The notes under the pieces are model-generated. The model had not been told where the DNA came from and did no database searches. It saw only the letters and a list, made by a program, of their open reading frames with translations. A stretch of DNA of 64,000 nt from Gautieria morchelliformis (taxonomy: Eukaryota; Basidiomycota; Agaricomycetes; Gomphales; Gomphaceae), in NCBI GenBank assembly GCA_015179125.1, contig WHVA01000404.1, positions 42,728 through 106,727 on the forward strand, written 5' to 3'. This document shows, in pieces, positions 36,415 to 49,125 of this stretch; positions within the stretch are counted from its first letter, which is position 1; every line of letters begins with the position of its first letter. A program made the translations under genes and the position numbers.

Positions 36415-38056
36415 GAGAGAGAGAGAGAGAAAATCAATTAGAGTGCTCGAAGCGCATGGCGCTTGTGGTGCACTGTAAGCTACATGTAGGTCTATGGCAA
36501 GCTACTTTAACGAAGGGAGGATATCGCAGTAAGACTACAGGAGGAAGAGCGAGGGCGGTGCATTTCATGAGGTTGAGAGGGATAAAAACGAGAGCCCAGG
36601 GTAAGCTAGTAATAGCTTAACCTCTGCGGTGCCACAATTATTAATGTTACTAGATGTTGATGGGCATAAGGAGGGAGTACTGGTTGCGTGTAGGCTCGTT
36701 CTCGAGGACCTGCATCGGGTAATAAATGATGGGCATCGGTATGGGGCAGTGGTCAGAGGTGGTGGTATGCGAGGGAGGCAGTGGATTAGTTGACATCTAT
36801 TATTCATGGTAGAGGCCATCTACGGTAGCAGTCCGCTGATGGTGACGCTCAAGGATATGTTTGCGTGCAGGGCATTTGCGGTCGGTCGCCGAATGGGGGC
36901 CGTCGCAGAGGGAACATTTCCGGACAATGTGTTGGCATGTGACCACCTCACTGCAGTTGTTCACATCGGCGCATTTGCAGTCATGTGTGAGATGTGGTCC
37001 TGAGCATAGGCCACATTTTGTCTTGTCTTTACAGGAGCATGCAAAGTGACCGAAGCGATAATAGTTGAAGCATTGTGGGGGGTGGCGTGTGAATCGCATG
37101 GTTGAGTGGAGGCATCCTTGATATGCAATATGCTGCTTGATGCAGTTGTTAGCAGCGTCAAGATCACTGAGATATAGGATCAGGGAGGAGTGCATTTTTG
37201 CATTTTGTTGAGGAGAGCGAGATATGAACTCGGCATGCTGGAGCATGGAGGGGTGCGTAATGATATGCTCGTTTTGGTCCAACAGGGTGGCGATGTCATC
37301 GCTGTCTCATGATGGATCGAAGGAGGTGGGAAATCCATGGACAATGATGGGGTATAACCTGGGGGAAATGGAGAGGTTGACGGACAATTTGGGGAGCCAT
37401 TGGCGAGAAGTCTCGACGAGGTTGTTCCGTTCATCCTCAGAGCAGGTAGAGATCCAAATGTCTCCACTTCTGTGGCGACCAACGGCTCTGATGCGAACCG
37501 TGCAGTCTTCTTCTCTAACATTCCCGTCGGGGTCTGGGGATGACCAGCGAGTTCCCCACCAGCATCCTGCTTCACCGAGCGCTTTGTTGATCCTGTCCTT
37601 CAGGTCTGTGTCTGACAGACCAGCAAAAACCAGCTCCTAACGGTTGGCCTGGGAGAGTGTAAGGTCAAATTTAGTGTCGCGACGGGGTGGAGTGGGTTCG
37701 GAGGGTGTGTGCAGTGAGTTATCGGCGAGTACGGAGGCATAAGAGCGAAGTTTGCTGGTTGGAGCAGCAAGGCCTATGTGGGCTGAGATGGATTCAAGCT
37801 TTTCACAGATGGTGGAGATTTGAGGGTCAAGATGTGAGTTCCTGAAGGTGGTGCAGGCCGAGGAGACGAGGTTGCGTGCGTTGTATAGTGTGTCGATAGG
37901 AATTGAGCACGTTTTTGCGCCTTTTGTTTTAGGAAGGGCAATGCTATGTATGAGATCATGTAGTTTATTGAGCGCATTATTTATGGTATCAGAGGAAGGG
38001 GATTCAGGAGGGTCTAAGTCCGTAGGTGGTGGTTGCTGAGTGAGAGCCATCCTCCC
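36415..38056 (-). mobile_element. ORF1-only LINE (half-LINE), 1642 bp
   Basis: Flanked by a 14 bp target duplication, CCAAGCACTGCTGA, at 36401-36414 and 38057-38070; sister linkers have one copy only. On the minus strand it begins GGGAGGATGG, six bases before the ORF1 start, and ends in a (CT)n tail. It contains ORF1 but no reverse transcriptase. This arrangement suggests a derivative mobilised by a full LINE elsewhere. Confidence 0.75.
36800..38050 (-). pseudogene. LINE ORF1 (Gag-like nucleic-acid binding protein)
   Basis: Starts MALTQQPPPTDLDPPESP at 38050. After a helical region and an RRM-like middle (VRIRAVG..DIWIST) come cysteine-histidine clusters CFNYYRFGHFACSC, CGLCSGPHLTHDC and CSLCDGPHSATDRKC near 36890-37080, the normal C-terminal zinc knuckles of LINE ORF1. 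One frame runs through the whole length with two nonsense changes: TAG after SQANR and TGA after FDPS (probably CAG and CGA before). Confidence 0.7.
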
Positions 38057-38070
38057 CCAAGCACTGCTGA

Positions 38071-38679
38071 TATTCATGCACATTATAATAGGGTCTTTTG
38101 TACTCGCATCTGGCAGGGTGTTCAAGGCAGTCATAGGCTATGACCTTCGCACTATGGGGCCTGTCCATGGGCCAAGTCAGCGCACATCCCAGGTGTGGGT
38201 GGGAGAGCCTTCCTCATCATACTTCTCTCTGCATGCTGTGACAGCACTCCACTGGAGGAACAAAGCGCATTTCTCAATAATGATGGTGCAGCGTGGCCCA
38301 GACACTTTCATATCAGATCAGGGAACCGGCAGTGGGTGTATACTTCGGCCAAACAGAATAGCATATCAGACACCGAAACCTGTATCCTGGACCATAGGAC
38401 AGGCTGCTGCCTGCAATGGACAGTGACCATTATTATTGATGCTATATTTGTGAATGTGCATGTTGGAGTGTTGGTTGGCACTGATGCATCCTGAGCTTTG
38501 AAGTAAGAATTCCTGGTGCATAAGAATGTGATGACGGTATATGCCTCATAGCATTTACAAATAACATAACAAACATATCTTTAAGCCCAGGTTGGGATAC
38601 CAGGCAAGTACGTGCCCGCACACGCACCCCACACAGTTCCTTTCCATGCGCCAGCCAAGCCCATGAGTGGACTGACTCC
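38071..38679. other. Conserved linker segment, copy 4 (after LINE insertion)
   Basis: Continues the linker begun at 36331-36400. Plus frame 38195-38494 is open and matches those of copies 1 and 5. Confidence 0.4.
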
Positions 38680-38681
38680 TA
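38680..38681. other. Empty insertion site (TA) of the junction element, unit 5
   Basis: Same uninterrupted ctcc-TA-gcatcaatgg as at 16594, without footprint. Confidence 0.8.
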
Positions 38682-38952
38682 GCATCAATGGACGAGTGGT
38701 ACATTCATGTAGCAAAGTAATAACAAATTACAAGCCAAGGCAAATTTGAAGCATCACAACATACATGACAGATTGTAAAGTGATGCAATAGATTGGAGAA
38801 CAGGATGGTTAATTTAAGTCACTGCATGTTGATTGATGCAGGGTTTGCATTGGAATTGTAGCTATGATGCATTAGCTTGCATGCTATCCTTAAGCATCTG
38901 TGTTCTTCCAGGGCCTTCCAAGCTATTAATCAGTGCCTGATGGAGACTCAAA

Positions 38953-41579
38953 TCACTCACTGGACACAACAGGCCCTGTCAGTTCTGCATCTCCAGAATA
39001 TCCAGTTGCCTCAGTGAACTCCTCTAACTCTATCCCAGTTGACCTAGCCTCTCTGCAAGGTCTTGGCACTAAAAGCCTGTGGGTTCCCAAATTCGGCCAC
39101 TATGGCATTGTGAACACATTGTCTGGCCACTTGGAAGGTAGAGAATGAAAGAGTGGGCAATGTGGGGCTGATAAGTTTTAGGAATAATAGATCAGATATA
39201 TCAGAATTGATATATTTGATGACTCAGGGAGTGGGGACTCTCGTGCACCCCTGTGCACGGTATATGCGCGAGCTGACTAAGCTCTGTGGGGCGAGTGCGT
39301 CACTGATTGATGTAGGTCACGTGACCGAGTCGAGGAAGAAACAGGTGAGAACAGAGGAACTAGGGGTCCGAAGCTCTCGCTTTCAGAACATTATAGTGTA
39401 GCCAGTTATAGTAGACTCTCAACAAAGAATTAGAGAAATCTATCAAGAAATAAGCTCTGTAGCTATCAAACAAGTCTACAGTTACTTCAGGAGGTGAAAC
39501 AGCAATTATGGATTGTTCTGGATAATATTCTGGATGTTTTGTTCATACATTTATGGTAGCTACTTATACTAAAATAGTAGTGACTACCAGTGTTCAAGAT
39601 AGTGATAGAATGGGTCAGGATAATGTGGAAATGCTCCACAGGCTGCATACAGCTGTGGAGCAGGAACAATGATGGGGATATTTGTCCTACTGACAAGTAT
39701 CTAAGCTGGGACCTTGGAGCAATGTACAAAGCCCCTTTCAACATGTAATACAGCTCGTAATCAGTGGAGCTGGTCAGGGGAATAGAATAGAAAAGAATCT
39801 TTGTATGTCCTGTGCTGTGTGCCTACAGCAGCCTTGGCAAGGCATTTGCCATCTCTGTACGTCTCTCCTGAGGTAGCTATTCAGTACGTCCATAGATAGG
39901 ACAGTGTACTGTAATTTCCATCGTGTCCGATGTCCCTGTATGGGACTATTAGTCCCATAGCAATATTTCTTCTGACCAGGGCCCAGGTGCCTGCTTTCCA
40001 GGGCAGGCACTGTGACTGGTGCATGGATTATTTCTCCCAGATGTTAGCTCAGTTAGACGATTGTATAGACCTTAGAATAATGTTTGATATAGCTATCCAT
40101 TTATTCTAACAATAAGTTGTGTGTGTCTCTCTTTGAGAGCTAGGTGAAAGCGGCAGATGATAATTGCTGACAACCTGCATGTGCACTGTTAGTACAATCA
40201 CAGGTCTTTCTCAATAAAAATATACCTATTCTGAAGAGGGCCTAAGGTGCCATCAAGGCTTGGCTTTATACAACAAAGGAGCTGAAATTAGCCATTTTTA
40301 TTATCAAGATCAATGTCTTACATACCCTCAATGCCTGAAATGTAAAAGAAGACAGAGTAAGCTCTCAATGCTTAACAGGTTTAGTTGTGATAGCATTAGC
40401 TATACTAATGGTAAGCACAAATCTGAATATGAATCAGACATATGACATATAATAGGAATAATATTCCATGCCCATATCTGACAAAGCCTTATCTGAGATT
40501 AGTGATATGTCCATATATATATGCTATATGTTGTATGCTCACCTTGGTAAATCATTAGACTAATGAGAGATTTCTTATCCCAAATCTCACCTTTCAGCCA
40601 AAGCCTCAGGGTTTGAATTGAGCTCAGAATGGTTACTATCCCAACTCCAGTGTCAAAAAGGATTACAGTAACATTACTGATGGTGTCCACTGTCAAAGGT
40701 ATTTAGAGACAAATCAGGCAAATACAGACCCCTAGATCTTACCCCTGAAGAATTTGTTAGTATATACCTAAGCAGAAAGTCCTAGCCAGTACTGACAAAG
40801 TCACTTTATCAACTTGTGAACTATTGATATTGCAGTTGTCCCAAACAGAGAGGTACTATATCCATGAAATGAATTTATGCTAGTTATACAAAGTCTACAC
40901 AGGGACATACCACTTCAGTGATAATAGCACCAAGGATAAGCAGCCCAAGAACACACAAAACCCTTTGATTCTGAAGGGAAATAGCATAGGTGCGAGCCAA
41001 CAGTAGGCCTAGATAAGTAAATTGTGTGGATCTTTCTACTTGAGAAATATATGGGTATAATCCCTCACCCTCTATTCCAATGACAGAAAGAACACCACAA
41101 GCATCACTGAGGTGAAGGACAACATTACATTTCCTGCAAATATATTACTCTCTAGGTTGCTTTTGCGTGAGGAATGGAAGTCATACTAGGTGCTCATTCA
41201 AATCAGTAGGGGTGTTACACATGAGAACCATAGGCGTAATGCACCTCAGTGGAAATGTTAGAAAGCCTAATATCTGAACAAGAAACAAAGCCAAGGGCAT
41301 GTAATGAGCAAGTAAATAGAGAATGGTGCCGAGCCTGACGGTCTTGCACCAAATGTAGCTGATCTCAGATGGCAGTGTGAGAAGCGTGTTGAAGAAGAGT
41401 AGTGCTGTATAACAAGGTATGGAACTTGTGGAATTAGATGGGACATGTACACATACCAAGTCCTGCCCAGGCGGTATAGCTGCACGCAAAGCTAGGTCAG
41501 GTAAGTTGTTTTGCATCGCACTCGATGTAGTCAGTACGTACTTGTCTGATAGGCCCTGGATAACAGCCGAGGCGTCCAT
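38953..41579 (-). pseudogene. DUF6533-like membrane protein, unit 5
   Basis: Starts MDASAVIQGLSD; nine bases after the ATG are deleted in frame. Exon 2 reads SFACSYTAWAGLA and exon 3 LLFFNTLLTLPSEISYIW, with a shift near its end (about 41270). A 936 bp LTR-like insertion (39176-40111) splits the last exon, and a deletion near 39050 removes part of the tail. Probably inactive. Confidence 0.55.
39176..40111. mobile_element. Probable solo LTR, 936 bp, TSD ATAAG
   Basis: ATAAG lies at 39171-39175 and 40112-40116; unit 3 is uninterrupted here. Minus-strand ends are TGTTAGAATAAA... and ...TTATTCCTAAAA, inverted but imperfect, the second lacking the canonical CA. No coding of note. LTR identity is inferred. 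Confidence 0.5.
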
Positions 41580-41599
41580 GATATAAGAAAGAAAAACTG

Positions 41600-42990
41600 G
41601 GATGCAGATGAGGGACTAAGTTTTGGGTAGCGATGTGGGGTTGGAGTAGCAGATCACAAAGGTCTACATATAAGGTTCTGGCCGTGGGTGCTGCCAGGTC
41701 AACAGATAGTCACAGCATCCTATATCAGTGCCAAAGCATGGTACAATTTACAAGGTGGGTGGTCTGATGAATGAACAATCTATGTAAAAGAATAAATGTT
41801 ACCAACACAACATCAAGGCATGATGGCATGATAGAGTCAACCGGGCATGGGCGAGGAATTCACGCTTGGGTTCTTGCCAGGAATTGGTCACTACATCCTA
41901 TTTGCCTGGGCAGAATGGCCCCCAAGGTCCATATAAACTTGTCATGTAGCTACACTAGGCACTCATTGACGACTCACAGCGCAGTGTCAGCGTAACACCA
42001 CATGAAAACCAACTGCAACACAGCTCACTGATGTCTATCAAGATGTCACATCTCCAGTGTGTGTTACTTATGAAGGCGAAAACACAAGCATTGAAGGAAG
42101 CAAGATGATATGAGAGATCTAGGCTCTCCAGCTCAATGGCAGAGTTGGCATGTGGCTGTAATTCTATAGCGATGGTGGAGAATCTCAGAGATACCAGCTT
42201 GTGTCACAGGCTGTTGCTGGATATGGGGACACGAGACGTTTCTCATTTTGGCGTCATGTCCTGTATGACGTGAGAGGTCGTATGAAGAGACTATTGAATT
42301 TCAACATGGAGCACAATGAGATGGTAACCGCGATTTTGTGCATTTGGTGTATTGGATGTGACGGTGATGTCGAGCTCAGGAAGCTAATGAGGTGACCTGC
42401 GATGTGTTTGCAGTTTTGTTTAGTATGATATTATTAGAATGGGCACCATGCGACCTAGCGAGAATAAAAGGTATTGGATGCCTATCATGATTTTGCAGTC
42501 ATTCGATCATTCAGATTGGAAAAATTTGTAGCTGTCGTGAATCATGTCAGCTCCCTTGGAACACCAGTAACAAGCTAACCTGGTTGGATCCACAATAAAA
42601 CATAAACATTATTCCCATCGAATTTCGTAAACACTTATCGACCGGATACTGATAATTCAGACGGCCACTCCCACTCACCAAACAAAGACAAACATGCACA
42701 CTGGCAGTCAGCGTGACACAGACACGGACACAGATACGGACAACGACAACCTCATCTTTCATGGATTACCATGCAGTGTACCCATCTACTCCAAACCTCA
42801 GTTCACCTCCCCTCACACTACACTACCAGCCTCCGCTCCCAAGCTCCATATCTCCCACTGCCCTCTCCCGCCCACCGCCATGAACTTATAATCATGTTTC
42901 CGGTGTGTCTTCTGGTGGATGGGATGGTGGCGTGGGTGTGTATGTGCCGGGTGTAGATAAGACCAGCAAGGGGAATGAGCGGAGTACCCT
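41600..42990. other. Spacer of short unit 5 and flank of GC-rich gene
   Basis: Promoter-proximal spacer to about 42490, then a direct join to the GC-rich gene flank, as in unit 3. No gene is called. Confidence 0.4.
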
Positions 42991-43059
42991 GTATTTGCCT
43001 TTGCATATAAGCAGCCCAGCCCGTCCATCTGGCATGACACGTTTGCTGCTTTCTCCACC

Positions 43060-44079
43060 ATGTCTCGCCATCCATCCATCTGCCAGCATGACCCAGACCT
43101 AGACACAAGCACAGACCCTGGAGACGCAACCCCACCCAGCCGATGGTACGTCCCCTTGCGCAGTCCCTCATGTCTCGCATCATACTGAACACCACTTGCT
43201 GCTCCCTAGACTCCACCCTCCCGCACCCCACATCCCGCACCGCCCTCCCACCCCACGGCCGGCCCTTCCCACCCCTGCCCACCGGCTACGGGCTCATGAA
43301 GCTCTTCACAACTTGTCCCCAGACGGTGGCTCCTTCCCCCATGACCCGCACGCCAACCGCAATGCAGGGGGCATCCCCGCAGAGGATGCGCGCTGCCCGT
43401 GCGAGATGTGTGCCTGGGGCGAGCTCAGAATACTAGGGCGGGAGCGGAGACAGTCGGGTGCATGCTCAAAGCCGGGTGTGCCCACGATGACACCGACACC
43501 CCCAGACGGCAGAGTTCTTCAAGACGGCGCCAGCACGGGAGTTCAACTGCACAGCCAAGCGTGGCTGTCATGTCGGCGGGGAGCGCGTGCCCGCAATTGG
43601 CGTGGCAGGGCCTGGGGACGAGCCCCTGGGCTGGGGCTGGAGAGCGTGGCCGCCAGCGATGCATCCCTGGCAATGCTGCACCTCTTGCCTGGGGCCGGCG
43701 TGCCCGGTGGCGAACATGAGTGTGCATCACCCCCGCCACCACACTGCACACGCACACATGCCTTCGCCCCCAACAGCAAGGACGGCAGCAGCCGCACCCG
43801 CACCCGCAGCATCACACACCCCATGCACCTCCAACTCTGCACCCGCAAGCCCTCCCTTACCCACGCATGCCTTCCATGGCACCCTCACCTTGCCCACACC
43901 TGCCCCCCCAAAATCCCCCACCACCAGGCAGGCAACTACATGAAGCGTGTCTCCACGAATGTGCCCTGCACACTCCCTGGGAATGGGAATGGACCCACAC
44001 CCAACGCGTACCCCCCATCGCACTTGCACATGGCCCCCCCCGCCCCTGCCCACACCCCCACAAATATCAGCATCCATGA
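43060..44079 (+). pseudogene. Proline-rich GC-rich gene, copy 5
   Basis: ATG at 43060, TATA (ATATAAGC) at about 43004. Donor GTACGT is kept. Core GLMKLFTTCP is present but shifted soon after by a lost base. The last exon has lost the coding phase seen in copy 1 and ends near HKYQHP. Many CG to TG/CA changes relative to copy 1. Confidence 0.4.
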
Positions 44080-44769
44080 TGGCTCAGGTACGTCGTGGTC
44101 TCCTTCAGTTTAAACTCATTTTACTGTGATGCCAGACTCCACCCAGGCCAAGCACTGCTGATATTCGTGCACATTATAATAGTGTCTTTTATACTCGCGT
44201 CTGGCAGGGTGTTCAAGGTAGTCATGGGCTATGACCTTTGCACTAAGGGGCCTATCCATGGGCCGAGTCAGCGCACAGCCAAGGTGTGGGTGGGAGAGCC
44301 TTCCTCATCATACTTCTCTCTGCATGCTGTGACAGCACTCCACCGGAGGAACAAAGCCCGTTTCTCAATGATGGTGCAGCGTGGCCCAGACACTTTCATA
44401 TCGGATCAGGGAACCAGCAGTGGGTGTATACTTCTGCCAAACAGAATAGCATATCAGACACCAACACCCGTATCCTGGACCATAGGACAGGCTGCTGCCT
44501 GCGATGGATGGTGACCATTATTATTGATGCTATATTTGTGAACGTACATGTTGGAGTGTTGGTTGGCACTGATGCATCCTGAGCTCTGAAGTAGGAATGC
44601 CTGGCACATAAGAATGTGATGATGGTATATGCCTCATAGCATTTACAAATAACATAACAAACATATCCTTCAGCCCAGGTTGGGATCCCAGGCAAGTACA
44701 TGCATGCACATGCACCCCACACAGTTCCTTTCCATGCATTCCAGCTGAGCCCATGAGTGGACTGACTCC
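44080..44769. other. Conserved linker segment, copy 5
   Basis: Plus frame 44286-44582 is open, matching copies 1 and 4. Confidence 0.4.
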
Positions 44770-45301
44770 TAATATAGCGGCAGTATACACTGCGCACCCT
44801 CTAAGCGCCCATTAGTCATCTTAGGGTTAGGATTTGGGAAGTAAAAATAGCCAGGGGAGAATTTTCAAATTTTGATAGGACATCCTGGTAGCTATGGTAT
44901 ATTACATTGGGGCCTGATCTAAGTCCATTATTGACTGTGGTAGTCCTCTATGCCCTTGAAACTTACTTTTCTCTAATGTCTGTTTGATGTAGTCGTTATA
45001 AATATTATGTACATTGAAGTTAGTGTGGCAGGTTCAATTCTTGAGGTTAGTAGATTTTTGTTTCAACCAACAAATTTTGTGTAAATAGTGCATTGCCTAT
45101 ATTTTTCTGTTTTCTTTCTGTAACTTGCTGTTGCAGTTTTAATTTTTGGCATATAAAATTCACAAAACACATGTACTATTTTGGATGCACAAACGAGGCT
45201 TTAGTGTGCCAATTGGGACCTCCCTCACTACGCTTGGTGCCCCAATTTAATCATTTATTTTGGTATTTTTCATATTACTTGTGTATATGAAAGCTTGAGA
45301 C

Positions 45302-45773
45302 TGTAAGGGCAACCCTGGCTGGTTGTGGAGATCACACTACCACACAACTGACAAGGGGAAATCCAAAGTATGTATCAATGAACAGAGTATACAAGAGAGG
45401 GGATTCTCACCTGACAAGGGGAAATCCAAAGAGAAAAGTCTAAGGACCCCCAATGTCAGCGAGCCCGTATTATACTACGCTGCGCAGCCAGGGACAACAC
45501 TTGGCACCCGCCATCAACCCTGCGCCCTCCTGACCTCCCTGACCCTTGATTGACCCTTGATGTCACCTATTACGCGAGTCGCTTGATCTCCGGCACTGTT
45601 CCAAGAGCGGAAGTTGGAAATTGGAGTGGAATTGGCAAGGTGAACGGAACTGGTGGATGTTCTCCCAGAAGCGGAATCATTTCCGAAAGCGGAGGTGGAG
45701 ATGGAATCGGAACCGGAAGCGGGGTCGGAAATGGAGTCGGAACTGGGAATGGAAAACAGGGTGTCCCCTGACA
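45302..45773 (-). repeat. Chromovirus 3' LTR, 472 bp
   Basis: First ~230 bases (plus orientation) look identical to the other LTR; differences cluster in the remainder, mostly at CG. An internal direct repeat, ACAAGGGGAAATCCAAAG, occurs twice. Confidence 0.93.
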
Positions 45774-47477
45774 TCACCCCCCCTCTAGCGTGCTGCGTCC
45801 TCGAAGCACGGGACACGAGGGATTGGAATGCCAGCGAGCGGATTTGGCGAGGGGCACCAGGGTGTGTCCTATAGAACTCACGGAGTTTGTCTGGAGCGGA
45901 AACATCTTGCTCCGGGACCCATGAATTCTCCTCATACCCATACCCTTCCCATTTCACGAGGAATTGGAGTCGTCCTCGCACAAACCGGCTGTCCAGGATC
46001 CGTTCTACCACATAGTGCTCTTCCCCATCTACAATTTCCGGTGGAGGTGGCGGACGAGCCTTCCGACCTGGAATCGGGTCTTCAAGCATAGGGAGTAACT
46101 TCACCATGTTGAAGACGGGGTGGAGGCGGGACATGGACATCGGAAGTCGGAGGCGGTATGCATTCCATTCCGTCCAACCCTCCGCATCATTGTGAAGGGC
46201 CCAAGGTAGTGGTGGGAGAGCTTCTGCGAAGGGCGTGTGGTGCGGATGTCACTTGCATCTATATACACCTTGTCTCCAACTTGGTACTCCGGGGCAGGAA
46301 CCCGGTGTTGGTTGTAGTACCTTGCCATGTCATCCTTGGCCTTCACAAGGGCCGACTTGGCTTCCGAAAGGGTGGAGTCCATGCGGTCTCGGAACTCATT
46401 GACCGTCTCGAGTCAGGACTCTGCCTGGCGTGGTTTGAAGCCCATCCGCGGGTGTCGTCCGGAGTCAAGCATGAAGGGAGTCTGTTGTGTGGCGGAATGT
46501 ACATGGTTGTTGTATTGGAATTCCGCCAGTGGAAGTAACTCATCCCAGTCATCCTGCCTCTCGTTGACAAAGAGGCGGAGATATTGCTCCAACTCCTGAT
46601 TGACCCGTTCCGTCTGTCTCTCACCCTGCGGATGGTACGCTGTGGTGGTCGCCAGCTTTATGTCAAGCAGGCGGTAGAGCTCCCGAGTCAGTTCCGCGAC
46701 AAACTGCGGACCTCAGTTGGAAACGACTTGCTTCGGGAGCCCATGCAACTTCCAGACATGTGCAAGGAACAGGCGGGCCGCTCCGAGTGCTGTGATCATC
46801 GTGTGCATCAGAATGAAGTGGGACACCTTGCTTACCAAATCCACGACGTTCATGATCGCGTCGTAGCCATGAGACTCTGGGAGTTCAACGATGAAGTCGA
46901 CACTGATGGTGTCCCAGCGTGATTCGGGATTCGGGAGCGGAACAAGTTCTCCGACAGGCGGATGTCGTTGCGCTTTGGTTCGGAGACAAAGGTCACACGT
47001 CTTCACATACTGTCCAATGTAGCGGGACATCTGAGGCCACCAGTAATTCCGAGCCACTAACTCCAGTGTCTTCCACCTGCCAGCATGCCCAGCGACCCGT
47101 GTGTCATGGTGCTGGGACACGATGTGGCGGTGGAGGTCCGCCCCACCTGGAACATAGACCTTGCCTCTGAAGTGGAGCAGTCCATCACGTTCCGACCATT
47201 CCGCTGCCCGTACAGACTGTGAGTGCCCTTTCTGAAGTTCCTCCACCGCCTTCACTACCGACTCCTCCTTCTCTCCATTCCGGTACTGCCTCCGGATGTC
47301 CCGGAGCATTTCCACTTCCACCCCAACTGCAGTCACTCCCTCTAGGGCGCGGATTGCAAAGAGACTAGGGCGGAGCAGTGTCATATCCGCGTTGTCTCCA
47401 CTTCCGCTTCCATGATCCGCACGGCGGGATAGGGCATCGGGCTTGCCCATGGTGCGGCCGGGGCGGTGGTGGAGCAT
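45514..47477 (-). pseudogene. Chromovirus integrase and chromodomain
   Basis: Integrase follows RNase H: zinc region with HHDTRVAGH and TCDLCLRTK, core SVDFIVELP and a GPQF box. Then come DKVYIDASDIRTTRPSQKLS (GPY/F-like end) and the chromodomain VERILDSRF...LQFLVKWEGYGYEE..WVPE at about 46020-45900. Stops: VVSN-TGA-GPQF and ES-TGA-LETV, each where family members have Arg; an indel near 46150 separates the chromodomain frame. The frame continues through the polypurine tract into the LTR, ending at 45514. A chromodomain targets integration to methylated histone H3 in known relatives. Confidence 0.85.
45774..45788 (-). promoter_or_regulatory. Chromovirus polypurine tract
   Basis: Minus strand AGAGGGGGGGTGA lies directly against the 3' LTR, where plus-strand DNA synthesis would start. 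The pol frame reads through it. Confidence 0.75.
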
Positions 47478-47519
47478 GAAGTCGAACCGGGACAGGTGTA
47501 GGGACCACCGTGCTTGTCG

Positions 47520-49119
47520 TCAGTTCAACTTCTTAGACGTGCGGAAGTACTCGAGGTTCTTGTGGTCTGTCCAGATCTCAAATGGGCATAGAGCCCCCTC
47601 CAGGAAGTGTCGCCACTCCTCCAGCGCTCGGATGATTGCCAGCATCTCCTTGTCGTGGATCTCATAGTTCCGCTCGACCGGACTAAGGCTTTTAGAGAAA
47701 AAGGCAATCGGATGCCACCTCCCACCATCTTCCGATGACTGTTGTGACAAGACCGCTCCAGTAGCTGTGTCGGAAGAATCCACCTCGACTCGATAAGGGC
47801 GAGAGTCATCAGGAAAGATCAGGACTGGGGCAGAAGTGATCAGCTCCTTGAGTTTGTCAAAGGAGGCCTGTTCCGGCTCACCGCCATTCAACCTCCTTCT
47901 TGGTGAGGTCGAAGAGGGCGCGGGCGTGGCAGGAGAAGTCCTTGATGAACCGCCGGTAGAAATTGACAAACCAAATGAAGGACTGGACCTCCTTCTTGTT
48001 CCGCGGCACAGGCCAATCCGATACACCGGAAACCTTGACCGGGTCCATTTCCACCTTTCCCTCCGACACAATCACCCCAAGGTACTCTATCCGCGTCCGC
48101 TCAAATTCGCACTTTTCCGGCTTGAGACACAGGTTGTATTCCCGGAGCTGTTCCAGCACTCTCCGCACGACTTCCCGATGTTCCGACATTGTTTTTGTGA
48201 AGATGAGGATGTCATCGAGGTAGACACAGACAACCCCTTCTGCTATCATGTCACGGAAAATGTCATTCATCATCGTCTGGAACGTGGCGGGACTGTTGGT
48301 GAGGCCAAAGAACATGACTTGTGGCTCAAAGAGTCCTTGGTTGGTGCGGAACGCGGCCTTCCACTCGTCTCCCTCCCGTATCCGAACATTATTGAAGTCC
48401 CAGCGGACATCCAGCTTAGTGAAGTACCTTGTCCCGCGGAGTTGTGTGATTAGTTCAGAAATGAGTGGAATGGGGTACCGGTTCTTGATCGTGATCGCAT
48501 TCAAGGCCCGGTAATCCTGCACAAGCCTGAGCGAGCCGTCCTTCTTCTTGATGAAGAACACCGGAGATGCCATGGGTGACTTGGAGGGGCAGATCCTCCC
48601 TGTGCGGAGATTTTCCGCAAGGAATGCATCGAGCTCTACCTGCTCCTTGGGTGACAGCGGGTAGACTTTGCAGTTGGTGGGCTTTGACCCAGGCTCCAAC
48701 TCGATGGCATGGTCCCAAAGCTTCCGTGGAGGCAGGGCATCAAATGACTCCTTGGAAAAGACGTCCTCGAACTCCCGCAGGTACTCCGGAATTTCCGCCT
48801 CTACTCTATCATGCCTCTTGGAGGCTTCAGCAAGGCGTTGCGAAATATTTCCGGTGGCGCGGATGTGTTCCGCTTCCGGCGGAAGGTTTACGTACAGCAA
48901 GCGCTCCCCTTCCGCCAGAATGTCTTCCGGGCCAAGTCGGATGACGTCGGAGTCGGAATCGGAATCGGAATCGGAATCGGAATCGGAATCGGAATCGGAA
49001 GTGGGATCCGGTTCAAATTCCGCTTCCGAGTCTTCTTCTGCAAGCAGTGGATGGGGGCCAGAACGACATGTCTGTATGAGCCGTTCAGTTTTCCACTGCT
49101 CCTGGCGTTCCTTCCGCAC
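47520..49119 (-). pseudogene. Chromovirus reverse transcriptase-RNase H
   Basis: An acidic (SD)n tract near the start, then reverse transcriptase: SPVFFIKKKDGSLRLVQDYR, FTKLDVRWDFN, and catalytic CVYLDDILIF, with FYRRFIKDFS. A frameshift near 47880 separates it from RNase H (IAFFSKSLSPVERNYEIHDK, FEIWTDHKNLEYF). A TGA replaces Arg in KLN-stop-RQARW at 47520. The catalytic residues are present, so only the stops and shift disable it. Confidence 0.88.
48950..49000. repeat. GGAATC hexamer microsatellite inside pol
   Basis: Around eight units of GGAATC encode alternating Ser-Asp on the coding strand. Repeat unit length is a multiple of three, so slippage keeps frame. Confidence 0.8.
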
Positions 49120-49125
49120 TTCCGA

